NCBI GenBank assembly: GCA_024234635.1
Contig: JACKNX010000031.1
Coordinates: forward strand, 1 to 32,976
DNA length: 32,976 nucleotides
Direction: 5' to 3'
DNA from: Pseudomonadales bacterium
GTDB lineage: Bacteria > Pseudomonadota > Gammaproteobacteria > Pseudomonadales > Azotimanducaceae
The first letter of the stretch is position 1, and every line of letters starts with the position of its first letter. The notes under the pieces were generated by a model. That model worked only from the letters and a program-made list of their open reading frames with translations. It was not told where the DNA came from and did not search any database. A program made the position numbers and the translations under genes. This document shows positions 8,324 through 16,240 of the stretch, in pieces.

Positions 8324-9493
8324 ATGAAAGACGCCAGCAACACCCACGATCTCGGCTTTGAAACCCGCGCCATCCATGCGCACCAGGCCCCCGACCCGGT
8401 GACCGGCGCGGTGGTGACGCCGCTGTACCTCACTTCCACCTATGCGCAGAGTGCCCCCGGCGTGCACCAGGGATACGAGTACAGCCGCTCGCACAACCCC
8501 ACACGCACCGCGTACGAACGCTGTGTGGCGGACCTGGAAGGCGGCCGTTACGGCTTTGCGTTCGCCTCCGGCTGCGTGGGCGCCACGACCGTGATGCACC
8601 TGCTGTCACAAGGCGATCACGTGGTGTGCTGCGACGACATGTACGGCGGCACGCTGCGCCTGTTCGAACGCGTGTTCCGCAAACAGGGGCTCGATTTCAC
8701 CTACCTGGATCTCACCGACCCCGGTGCACTGGAAGCCGCCATCAGGCCGAACACGAAACTACTGTGGCTGGAAAGCCCCACCAACCCACTGATGAAGCTG
8801 GTGGACATCCGCGCACTCGCCGACATCGCCCACGCGCGCGGTGTGCGCGTTATGGTGGACAACACCTTCATGAGTCCCTACTTCCAGCGACCGCTCGCGC
8901 TCGGCGCGGACATGGTGCTGCACTCCTCCACCAAGTACATCAACGGCCACAGCGATCTGATCGGTGGCGTGGTGGTCACGGACGACGAGGCGCTGGGCGA
9001 GGAGCTGAAATTCCTGGCCAACGCCGTGGGCGGCGTGCAGGCCACCTTCGATGCCTACCTGTGCCTGCGGAGCCTGAAGACACTGGCGGTACGCATGCAG
9101 GCGCACGCAGCCAACGCCATGGCCGTGGCGCATTTCCTGGAAGCGCATCCGAAGGTCGCGCGCGTGCTGTATCCGGGACTGCCGTCGTTCCCGCAACACG
9201 ATCTGGCAAAACGCCAGGCCAGCGGCTTCGGCGGCATGATGGCCATCGAACTTGCCAGCGATCTGGCCGGCGCGCGACGCTTTCTGGAGGCCGTGCGCAT
9301 CTTCACGCTGGCGGAAAGCCTGGGCGGCGTGGAATCGCTGATCGAACACCCCGCCATCATGACCCATGCCAGCGTACCGGCGGACGTGCGCGCGAAACTC
9401 GGCATCGGCGACACGCTCATTCGCCTCAGCATCGGCATCGAAACGTGCGCCGACCTGTTGGCGGATCTCGACCAGGCCCTGCACGCGGTTTAG
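8324..9493 (+). CDS. Cystathionine gamma-lyase / gamma-synthase family PLP enzyme
   Basis: This 389-aa trans-sulfuration enzyme of the Cys/Met metabolism PLP family acts on homoserine derivatives or cystathionine. Visible signatures are the tetramer-contact and PLP-phosphate segment YEYSRSHNPTR (about 48-58), FASGCVGATT, the aromatic stacking tyrosine in DDMYGGT, LWLESPTNPL with VMVDNTF (pyridine-binding Asp), and the Schiff-base lysine in HSSTKYINGHSD. The late block SLGGVESLIEHPAIMTHAS fits both MetB and CGL. Length and motifs do not separate synthase from lyase. The family also includes methionine gamma-lyase and O-acetylhomoserine sulfhydrylase. It is followed after 8 bp by a small GNAT gene that has its own GGAGAA site, so the two are translated from one message. 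Confidence 0.92.
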   Translation: MKDASNTHDLGFETRAIHAHQAPDPVTGAVVTPLYLTSTYAQSAPGVHQGYEYSRSHNPTRTAYERCVADLEGGRYGFAFASGCVGATTVMHLLSQGDHVVCCDDMYGGTLRLFERVFRKQGLDFTYLDLTDPGALEAAIRPNTKLLWLESPTNPLMKLVDIRALADIAHARGVRVMVDNTFMSPYFQRPLALGADMVLHSSTKYINGHSDLIGGVVVTDDEALGEELKFLANAVGGVQATFDAYLCLRSLKTLAVRMQAHAANAMAVAHFLEAHPKVARVLYPGLPSFPQHDLAKRQASGFGGMMAIELASDLAGARRFLEAVRIFTLAESLGGVESLIEHPAIMTHASVPADVRAKLGIGDTLIRLSIGIETCADLLADLDQALHAV

Positions 9494-9501
9494 GAGAACC
9501 C

Positions 9502-9915
9502 ATGCACGCTCCCGACCTGGCTTTTCTTACCCGCAAGGTGCGCATCTACTTTCCGTTTGCCACCGAATTTCCCGCCGAAATGCTGGCCCTGGGCGGGCTG
9601 CCCGAGGCGCGCATCAATGAAGCCCGGTCGCTGCCGCTGGTGCGCGTGGCAAAAACCGGGGGCGAGGTGATTGGCGCCTACCTGATCGCACCAGAGGCCG
9701 GTCCGCGCTACCGTCTGGAAGCGCTTGCGGTGGTACCTGCGTATCGCGGCCGTGGGGTTGGCAGCTGGCTCATCGGCCATGCCATCGGCGTGGCGGAAGC
9801 CAAGGGCGGGCGCATTATCGTCTGTACGGCTGGCACGCCTGCGGATTCTTTGCTGGATCGCCTCGGCTTCACCTGCACGAGCGGTGAACGCGTGCTCGAA
9901 CTGACGCCCGAATAG
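9502..9915 (+). CDS. Small GNAT-family N-acetyltransferase
   Basis: This 137-aa single-domain acetyltransferase has the core YRLEALAVVPAYRGRGVGSWLIGHAIGVA, in which the R/Q-x-x-G-x-G/A acetyl-CoA loop is RGRGVG (about 86-91). The domain ends with DSLLDRLGFTC, the usual C-terminal GNAT helix-strand. The start is ATG 9502, with GGAGAA 4 nt upstream, 8 bp after the cystathionine enzyme stop. A longer frame running through the previous gene is a shadow. Operon position suggests a link to sulfur amino-acid metabolism, but the substrate is unknown. The stop is only 6 bp from the stop of the opposing SIS-domain gene. Confidence 0.85.
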   Translation: MHAPDLAFLTRKVRIYFPFATEFPAEMLALGGLPEARINEARSLPLVRVAKTGGEVIGAYLIAPEAGPRYRLEALAVVPAYRGRGVGSWLIGHAIGVAEAKGGRIIVCTAGTPADSLLDRLGFTCTSGERVLELTPE

Positions 9916-9921
9916 TCCCGC

Positions 9922-10527
9922 TCAGCGGCTCGCCGGCAGGTTGTCCGTACGCGCGGCCCGGCCCAGGTAGCCACCGTGATGGCGCAGGCCGTAGTCGTGC
10001 CGCGTCACCCCCTTGGCTTCCATCAACGCCAGCGCCACCGCATCGCTGATGGCCAGCATCACCGCCATGGAGGCACTGGGCGTGAGGCCGATCGGGCACG
10101 GTTCCTCGATCACGCCCATGTCCAGCACTTCATCCGCGTATTTGCGCAGTTCCGAGTCCGGGTGCGAGGTGACGGCGATGACGTGCGTAACGCCCATGTG
10201 CTTGGCCAGCTCGCACACCTCCACCACTTCCCGGCTCTTGCCGCTGGTGGAGAACGCCACCATCACGTCGTCCTGGGACAACAGCCCCAGATCGCCGTGC
10301 GCGGCTTCGGACGGATGCAGGAAGTCGGCCGGCGTGGCGGTGGAGCAGAGCGTCGCTGCAAATTTCTTCGCAATGTGCCCGGCCTTGCCGATGCCGGTGG
10401 TGACGATCTTGCCGCGACACGCCTGCATCAGTTCCACGGCGCGTACAAAACCGTCGTCCACGCGCACGGCGGCAATGGCGGCGGCTTCGGCGGCAAGGAC
10501 GGTCTGCATGCGTTCGCGGATGTTCAT
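9922..10527 (-). CDS. SIS-domain sugar-phosphate isomerase (KpsF/GutQ-like, no CBS domains)
   Basis: This 201-aa SIS-domain protein resembles the catalytic half of D-arabinose 5-phosphate isomerases (KdsD/KpsF/GutQ), which interconvert ribulose- and arabinose-5-phosphate for Kdo synthesis. Shared blocks are KIVTTGIGKAGHIAKK, FLHPSEAAHGDLG, FSTSGKSREV and GLTPSASMAVML, which cover the sugar-phosphate pocket and the conserved HGDLG. Canonical family members are about 320-330 aa with two CBS repeats at the C-terminus. This one ends at the SIS domain after YLGRAARTDNLP, with no trace of CBS sequence downstream. Short relatives are known, some called phosphoheptose isomerase-like. It is divergent from the repeat protein at 10576 and may instead act on an amino-sugar phosphate, given the hexosaminidase and kinase nearby. 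Confidence 0.82.
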   Translation of the reverse strand: MNIRERMQTVLAAEAAAIAAVRVDDGFVRAVELMQACRGKIVTTGIGKAGHIAKKFAATLCSTATPADFLHPSEAAHGDLGLLSQDDVMVAFSTSGKSREVVEVCELAKHMGVTHVIAVTSHPDSELRKYADEVLDMGVIEEPCPIGLTPSASMAVMLAISDAVALALMEAKGVTRHDYGLRHHGGYLGRAARTDNLPASR

Positions 10528-10575
10528 CGGAGGGCCATCCCGGCTCGGTTGGTGAGGGGAAGCGATGGTGTCATC

Positions 10576-12048
10576 ATGATTCGCAGGTCACAAGCGGCAG
10601 CCGCTACCCGCATGACGCGATACGTTCCGCTCCTACTGGCCCTTCTGGCGGGTTGTCTGCTCGGCTGGGTCTTGAGACCAGCCCTCGAAGACGACTACTT
10701 TCAGGCCACGACGCCGACCACCACATCACAAGCCGACAATAATCTGCGGGGCGATCGCGTCAGTGACGCATCCGGCGCCGATGAGTCCCCTGGCAACCCA
10801 CGCAAGTCGCCCACTGCTTCATTTCCCGGCTTTGCGGACATCAGCGCCATCCCCGACCGTCAGCAACGCCTGCTCGTCTGGTTACAGACGATCCTGTCTG
10901 CGGATGCCGCGGCGCTGGCCGGCTATCTCGATGAGGCCTGGTTGCAACAGGACGATCCGCTACTCGCTACTGTCGTAAACGAAGCCCTGTATCGACTCGC
11001 CATGCTCGACCGGAGTGCTGCACTCGCGTGGATCCGGTCCTCGCCAGACCGGCAAATCGCGTGGTTCCCCGTTGTACATGCCATCGCCGAGCGGGACCCG
11101 GAAGCGGCGTGGCTGCTGCTGGACACCGCCACGCCGGCGGACCGGACCGGTATCAGCATGGGACTGGCCATGGTGTTGGGCGCAGCACCGCTGGCGGAGG
11201 TTCTCGCCCGGGCGGAACGCATGGGAGAGCAATCGAGGATGTTCGCCAGCGGGCTGGACGCGGACTGGGCACGCTGGGCGGTACGGGCCGACCCGGAGGC
11301 AGCGTTTGCGGACGTCATCACACTCCCCATGGACGAACAGGTGCGCTGGAAGTATCTGCATTCCCTGCTGTTCAACTGGATTCAGAAGGCGCCGCTGGCT
11401 GCGCTCGACGCCATTGGCAGCTTGGAACCGTCACAGGCCGACATACCAACGGCGCACCTCGGTTCTCTGATCATCCGGAATCACGAAGAGGTCGTCGCCT
11501 GGCTCACCACGCGCACGGAGCCCCATCTGCAGGCCATGCTCCCGACGGTCATCGGCGCATGGGCAAACAGCGCTCCTGCCCTGGCGCTGAATGCCGCAGA
11601 ACGGCTGGGCGCATCGCAGCGGCAACCAGCTGTCGAGCGCATCATGGAATCCTGGGCGGCGAATGACTGGGCGGCTGCCGGTCGATGGGTTGCATCACAC
11701 CCCGAGTACGACAAACACGCGACGCTGACATCAACGGTCATCGGCAACTACGCGCTTCACGATCCGGCCGGCGCGCTGCAATGGGCGCGGAGCGTCGAAG
11801 GGGCCGCGGCCAACGCAGCGCTCAAGAAATTCATCGCCCAGGTGCAGGGCCCGCTCGCCGCGGAAGCAGCCATTCTGGTCAAGGGCGAGGAAGCCCGACA
11901 GGCAGCCGTAACAGCAGCCTTCCGCGGCTGGCTACGCCTGGACGCACAGGCTGCGAGAGACTATGCCGAGGCCAACCTGCAGGGGGCGGACCGGGAGACC
12001 GCTCTGGAGATACTGTCGCCACCTGAAGACGTATCGAGAGTGGATTGA
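10576..12048 (+). CDS. Anchored alpha-helical repeat protein of unknown function
   Basis: I do not recognise this protein. It starts at ATG 10576 (490 aa) or ATG 10612 (478 aa); the latter puts the hydrophobic YVPLLLALLAGCLLGWVL directly at the N-terminus. That segment is a membrane anchor and contains an LAGC lipobox-like string, so a lipoprotein is possible. A polar, Ser/Thr/Asp-rich linker follows (about 30-90). The rest is helical and shows about seven loosely repeated units of 30-40 residues with the pattern W-(x)n-D/A-P-x-A-A-L/W, for example NWIQKAPLAALDAI, AWANSAPALALNAA, SWAANDWAAAGRWV and NYALHDPAGALQWA. This suggests a TPR- or HEAT-like periplasmic solenoid for protein binding. The GH20 gene follows 45 bp later on the same strand. 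Confidence 0.7.
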   Translation: MIRRSQAAAATRMTRYVPLLLALLAGCLLGWVLRPALEDDYFQATTPTTTSQADNNLRGDRVSDASGADESPGNPRKSPTASFPGFADISAIPDRQQRLLVWLQTILSADAAALAGYLDEAWLQQDDPLLATVVNEALYRLAMLDRSAALAWIRSSPDRQIAWFPVVHAIAERDPEAAWLLLDTATPADRTGISMGLAMVLGAAPLAEVLARAERMGEQSRMFASGLDADWARWAVRADPEAAFADVITLPMDEQVRWKYLHSLLFNWIQKAPLAALDAIGSLEPSQADIPTAHLGSLIIRNHEEVVAWLTTRTEPHLQAMLPTVIGAWANSAPALALNAAERLGASQRQPAVERIMESWAANDWAAAGRWVASHPEYDKHATLTSTVIGNYALHDPAGALQWARSVEGAAANAALKKFIAQVQGPLAAEAAILVKGEEARQAAVTAAFRGWLRLDAQAARDYAEANLQGADRETALEILSPPEDVSRVD

Positions 12049-12093
12049 CAGGGCCTATTGGTGCACCCGGGACGCAATGTCACACTGGCGAAC

Positions 12094-13992
12094 ATGACCG
12101 CATTCCCCAATCCCGCACACATGGGTTCAGTCGACAAGGGCACAACCCGCTTCCAGGGCGTCAGCCTGCAGGGACCAGACAACAACGTCGTGGCCAGCGC
12201 CGTGAGTCGACTACTCACCATCGACCCGACGACAACCGGCAAGCCGCTCGATATCCGCTGGGAAAATTCAGCTGACTGGCCGGGCATCGACGACGACGAG
12301 TCCTACACACTTGCCATCGACGAGAAGGGCGCAACCCTTACCGCCTCCCACCAGCGCGGCATCCTGCACGGCCTCGTCACACTCGCGCAGCTGCAGACTC
12401 CTGACGGATTCCCGTACTGCCAGATCGAAGACCGCCCGCGCTTCCCCTGGCGTGGACTGATGCTGGACCCGGCCCGCCGCTTCCTGCCCATCTCGTTACT
12501 GGAACAGGTACTCGACGGCATGGCCTGGCTGAAGCTGAACGTGCTGCACCTGCACCTGTCGGACGACCAGGGTTTCCGCTTTCGCAGCAGCCACTACCCG
12601 AACATCGCCAGCGCCGACGCGTATTCCGCCGACGAACTGCGACAGCTGGTTACCTACGCCGCCAGGCGCGGCATCCGCATCGTGCCGGAACTCGACATGC
12701 CGGGCCACGTGACAAGCTGGCTAACCGCCTGTCCGGAATGGGGCGCCGGTGAGGCGAAACCCACCCGCCGGTTCGGCGTGCATCCGGGTTGCCTGAACCC
12801 GGCTGACGAACGTGTGTACGATGCCATCCGCAATCTGCTCGCCGAAGTCGCGGAGGTGTTTCCAGACCCTTACCTGCACATCGGCGGCGACGAGGTGCAT
12901 TCGCGCTGGTGGGAGGAGAACGCCGACATTAGCGCCTTCATGGCCGTGAACGGTCTCGCCGACAGTGGCGCCCTGCAGGCGTACTTCAACCGACGGGTGG
13001 ACGCGATCGTGCGCGAACTCGGTAAACGCACGCTGGGCTGGGACGAAGTGCTGCACGCGGACATGCCGCGCGGCATCACCGTGCAGGCCTGGCGCGGCGC
13101 GACCGCCCGCGACCGCGCACTGGCAGCCGGCTGCGACTGCATCGTCTCGTCCGGTTTCTATCTCGATCTCTTCTACCCCGCGGACGTGCACGGCCGCTAC
13201 GATCCGGCGCTGGCGGAAGCGGATCTTGTGGCGCGGGAAGACGCCCTGCTCACCGACCACCGCTTCGCCCACGTGGCCGAGGGCATGCGCTGGACACATG
13301 CCTGGCGACAGGTTGCGGAGCTTCCCCCGGCGCCCGCACGCGGCCGCGTGCTGGGCGGCGAAGCCTGCCTGTGGGGCGAACTGGTGGACGCGGCCTGCCT
13401 GCCTTCACGACTGTGGAGCCGCTTGCCGGCCGTGGCGGAATTGTTGTGGTCGGCGCCGGAATCCATCCCCGACGCGGATATGCCGGCCCGCTGGCCGCGC
13501 TTCATCCACGAGCGGCTGGCCGAACAACGAACGGCGCTGGCCAGCCTTGTGGGCGACGACTTGCTGCCGCTGGTGGAGCTCTGCGAGCCGGTGAAATGGT
13601 ATGCGCGCCTGCTCGGCGACGTGGCGCTGGCAGCGCGCATCGAGGGGCGCGAGATGCCGCAGGCACGCCCTTACACGCTGGATACGCCACTAAATCGCGT
13701 GGTGGATTTTCTGCTGCCGGAAAGCCTGGCCCTGCGGGCCATCGCGGCACTCGACGACGACGCGCTCCGGCACTGGTGCGCGCGCCTGATCGGCAATACC
13801 ACCACGGCCGCCCTGCCCGCCGATATACAGGGCGTGATAGGGGCTCTGCGCGAGGGGCTCGGCATCGCGCTGGATGCACTCAATGGCCAGCTTTCACGCG
13901 AAGATGCGCGGCAGCGTCTGATGGAGCGTTACCGTCCCTGCGGCGAATACATGCCGGCTGCTCTGCTGACGCTGGCAAAGCGACTCACATGA
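12094..13992 (+). CDS. Beta-N-acetylhexosaminidase, glycoside hydrolase family 20
   Basis: This 632-aa GH20 enzyme removes terminal beta-linked GlcNAc or GalNAc by substrate-assisted catalysis. An N-terminal GH20b-like domain (about 1-115) precedes the barrel, which opens with RFPWRGLMLDPARRF. LNVLHLHLSDDQGFR, RIVPELDMPGHVTSW and HIGGDEV follow; in the last, D266 and E267 are the expected assisting Asp and acid/base Glu. AWRG and the late GGEACLWGELVD are also typical. There is no signal peptide, so the enzyme probably acts in the cytoplasm on imported oligosaccharides. The frame opens at a TTG at 12058, but ATG 12094 is preferred. About 120 residues after the barrel form a helical tail. Its stop overlaps the start of the kinase gene (ATGA), so the two proteins are made together. 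Confidence 0.9.
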   Translation: MTAFPNPAHMGSVDKGTTRFQGVSLQGPDNNVVASAVSRLLTIDPTTTGKPLDIRWENSADWPGIDDDESYTLAIDEKGATLTASHQRGILHGLVTLAQLQTPDGFPYCQIEDRPRFPWRGLMLDPARRFLPISLLEQVLDGMAWLKLNVLHLHLSDDQGFRFRSSHYPNIASADAYSADELRQLVTYAARRGIRIVPELDMPGHVTSWLTACPEWGAGEAKPTRRFGVHPGCLNPADERVYDAIRNLLAEVAEVFPDPYLHIGGDEVHSRWWEENADISAFMAVNGLADSGALQAYFNRRVDAIVRELGKRTLGWDEVLHADMPRGITVQAWRGATARDRALAAGCDCIVSSGFYLDLFYPADVHGRYDPALAEADLVAREDALLTDHRFAHVAEGMRWTHAWRQVAELPPAPARGRVLGGEACLWGELVDAACLPSRLWSRLPAVAELLWSAPESIPDADMPARWPRFIHERLAEQRTALASLVGDDLLPLVELCEPVKWYARLLGDVALAARIEGREMPQARPYTLDTPLNRVVDFLLPESLALRAIAALDDDALRHWCARLIGNTTTAALPADIQGVIGALREGLGIALDALNGQLSREDARQRLMERYRPCGEYMPAALLTLAKRLT

Positions 13993-14951
13993 CGGCGACG
14001 GACGCTTTCCGCACGGGCTGGGGCGAACCGCTGCACGTGGAGGCACTGGGCGGCGGCCATATCAACGACACGTGGAAAGTGCGCGATGCGCAGGGCACCT
14101 GGGTGCTGCAGCGCATCAACCGCGATGTATTCACCAATCCCGCGCGGGTGGTGGCCAATACCGAACGGGTGATCGCGCACTGTCGCGCATTGCCTCTCGC
14201 CCGGCTGAGACCTACCCGCGACGCACGTCCCGCGCTGACGCTGAATGGCGATACGTGGCGCGTGTGTCATTTTGTCGACAACACAGAGAGCCACAGAACG
14301 CCGCCAACGACCGCACACGCCCGCGCCGCCGGTGACGCATTCGGCCGCTTTCAACGGACGCTGCGGGACCTGCCCGCACCGCAGTTGCAGCCGACGATTG
14401 CCGGGTTCCTCCGCCTTTCCGGCTATCTGGCCACGTTCGATGCACTGGACGTTGCCACCGAGTGGCAGTCCCTGATCGACCGTCAACGCGCCCTGTGCGA
14501 TGTTTTTTCGCGCGAGAACGCCACCATCCACGCCGACGCCAAGTTCGACAATCTGCTGTTCGCCTGCGAGTCCACGGAAGTGCGGGCGATACTGGACCTG
14601 GACACCGTCATGCCAGGGCACTACGCCTGGGATTTCGGCGATCTCGTGCGCAGCCTTGGTATTCCGCCGGATGCAGCGATGCTGGAAGCGCTGCTCGAGG
14701 GATTCCTGCCCCACGTGAGCGAGCCGGACGCGCGCGCGCTGACACTGGCGCCGCGCTACATGACAGCCATGCTGGCCATCCGGCGTCTCACGGATCACCT
14801 GCAGGGCGACAGGTACTTCCGCGTCACGCGGCGCGGTAACAACCTCACCCGCGCACAGGCACTGTTCGCGCAGGTGCGCTGGCTGGAAGACAATGAGGCC
14901 TGGCTGCGTCAATGCGTTGAGCGGGCGTTGGACCGCTTGTCGAAGACCTGA
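13989..14951 (+). CDS. NahK-like aminosugar kinase (aminoglycoside phosphotransferase family)
   Basis: This 320-aa kinase most resembles N-acetylhexosamine 1-kinases of the NahK group. The glycine-rich loop is GGGHINDTW (21-29) and the catalytic loop HADAKFDNLLF (181-191) with D183 and N188. The metal site and family hallmark ILDLDTVMPGHYAWDFGDLVR (about 201-221) is close to the DLDTxMPG...DFGD block of NahK. The catalytic loop has HAD where many relatives have HND or HGD. The ATG overlaps the GH20 stop by 4 bp, so GlcNAc released by the hexosaminidase could be phosphorylated directly. Kinase identity is firm; the 1-phosphorylation and the GlcNAc substrate are inferred from similarity and context. 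It converges on the oxygenase gene with only 6 bp between stops. Confidence 0.82.
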   Translation: MTATDAFRTGWGEPLHVEALGGGHINDTWKVRDAQGTWVLQRINRDVFTNPARVVANTERVIAHCRALPLARLRPTRDARPALTLNGDTWRVCHFVDNTESHRTPPTTAHARAAGDAFGRFQRTLRDLPAPQLQPTIAGFLRLSGYLATFDALDVATEWQSLIDRQRALCDVFSRENATIHADAKFDNLLFACESTEVRAILDLDTVMPGHYAWDFGDLVRSLGIPPDAAMLEALLEGFLPHVSEPDARALTLAPRYMTAMLAIRRLTDHLQGDRYFRVTRRGNNLTRAQALFAQVRWLEDNEAWLRQCVERALDRLSKT

Positions 14952-14957
14952 CGATGC

Positions 14958-15884
14958 TCAGGCGATGCGGTAGTCGCTGATCTGCACTTCCTGCCCGTAG
15001 TCCGCGTAGTCCCCCGCGGCGCGTCGCGCGCGGAACTCCCGCCAGGAAATGCCGCGATAGCACGCCGGATGCTCACGCATGGCACCTGGCAGCGGCGCGT
15101 AGATGCAGTCCTCCGGCGGGTTCAGAAAATAGGCCGTCGAGAAGCGCGTGGCGTCGCGTTGCGCGAGCACGCGGTGCACCGGCGCCGTATAGGTGTCGTT
15201 GGACCACACCTGCACCACGTCGCCGAGATTGATGGTGAACGCACCTTCACGCACCGGCACCAGCCACCACCTGCCGTCGCGAAGCGCCTGCAATCCGGGG
15301 ACGTCAGCCTGGTCGAGCACCGTCAGCGCGCCGGCATCCGTGTGATGGCCGATACCCAGACGCCCGTGCGCCGGCACGGTGGCGCTGTTCGCTGCCGCCG
15401 GCTCGGGGCAGGGCGGATAGTAGTTCAGCCGCAGGAAGCTGGTGTGCTGCCGGAAGGTCGCCACGAGCGATGCCGGTGATTCTCCCAGGCTTGCGAGCAG
15501 CACCTCCAGCACACGCAGGGACAGCGTGTGTATCGCCTCGGCGTAGGTCTGAAGGGCCGCGCGGAACGCCGGCTCCGCCGCCGGCCACTGCGGTACCGCG
15601 GCACCGTAGGCCGGCCCGACATCGAAGATCTCCTTCCAGTCACGCACGTTTTTGGTGAGTTCGCGATCGAAGTAGCCCCAGGGGTTGTCCGCTGTACGCG
15701 CTAGCGCCTGTTTTTCAGCCATCGGCAGGGCAAAGAACTGCCGGGACTGCGTGCGTAGCGCATCAACAGCTGCCTGCGGCACACCGTGACCCACTACCTG
15801 GAACAGCCCCCATGTCGCGCATGCATCCCGCAGCAGATCAACGTCTACCTGGCTGAGATCAATGACCGGAATATCGGCGTTCAT
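14958..15884 (-). CDS. Isopenicillin N synthase-like Fe(II)/2-oxoglutarate dioxygenase
   Basis: This 308-aa protein is a 2OG-Fe(II) oxygenase of the isopenicillin N synthase/flavonoid-type family. It begins with IPVIDLSQ (5-12), the usual DIOX_N opening. The iron ligands are H181 and D183 in HHTDAGALTVL and H237 in PVHRVL. R247-x-S249 (RFSTAYFLNPP) is the 2OG-binding arginine pair. The segment LRLNYYPPCP (151-160) is also characteristic. These enzymes hydroxylate, desaturate or oxidise small molecules. In bacteria many members are of unknown substrate, and ethylene-forming and gibberellin-type relatives share the fold. It has no clear operon partner; a DUF2970 gene lies 53 bp upstream on the same strand. 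Confidence 0.88.
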   Translation of the reverse strand: MNADIPVIDLSQVDVDLLRDACATWGLFQVVGHGVPQAAVDALRTQSRQFFALPMAEKQALARTADNPWGYFDRELTKNVRDWKEIFDVGPAYGAAVPQWPAAEPAFRAALQTYAEAIHTLSLRVLEVLLASLGESPASLVATFRQHTSFLRLNYYPPCPEPAAANSATVPAHGRLGIGHHTDAGALTVLDQADVPGLQALRDGRWWLVPVREGAFTINLGDVVQVWSNDTYTAPVHRVLAQRDATRFSTAYFLNPPEDCIYAPLPGAMREHPACYRGISWREFRARRAAGDYADYGQEVQISDYRIA

Positions 15885-15937
15885 AAGAAAGCAAGCACTT
15901 ACTTACGGATCACTTCAGGGCTTCGCGACCTGACCGC

Positions 15938-16168
15938 TCAGGCACTCACCTGGCTCAATACCACCTTCACCACCAGCGCCACGAGGAGCACGAATACCAC
16001 CGTGAAGCCGATGCCCATGAGGATGAAGTGAGACGCCTTGCCGCGCGAGAAATCGCGCTCGCGGTTGGCGCTGGACTGCACGCCCAACGCCGCAGAAACG
16101 GTGCTGCCCAGCATCTGCCAGAAGGTCAGCGGGGGCTTGTCATCGGGCTTATCCGTTTCGTCGTTCAC
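15938..16168 (-). CDS. DUF2970 small membrane protein
   Basis: This 76-aa protein has a charged N-terminus, then PLTFWQMLGSTVSAALGVQSSANRERDF in which W-x-M-L-x-S-x-x-A-A-x-x-G-V-Q is the DUF2970 signature. One transmembrane helix follows at the C-terminus (about 50-72, HFILMGIGFTVVFVLLVALVV). The start is GTG at 16168; GGAACC lies a few bases before it but no strong site is visible. Proteins of this family are widespread in Proteobacteria, and their function is unknown. The gene sits 72 bp downstream of the phytanoyl-CoA dioxygenase-like gene. Confidence 0.82.
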   Translation of the reverse strand: MNDETDKPDDKPPLTFWQMLGSTVSAALGVQSSANRERDFSRGKASHFILMGIGFTVVFVLLVALVVKVVLSQVSA

Positions 16169-16240
16169 GGCAGGTTCCGGGGCTGTTGAATTCAGGGCGC
16201 GAGCATACCAGCCTCACCGCGGTGACGCTGAGTCGGCCAA

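Noticed and set aside
9976..10575. Upstream extension of the repeat protein frame
   Set aside because: This part is antisense to the SIS-domain gene and has shadow composition; the real start is at 10576 or 10612.
13371..13988. Upstream extension of the sugar kinase frame
   Set aside because: It lies inside the GH20 gene in another frame; the ATGA overlap at 13989 is the natural start.
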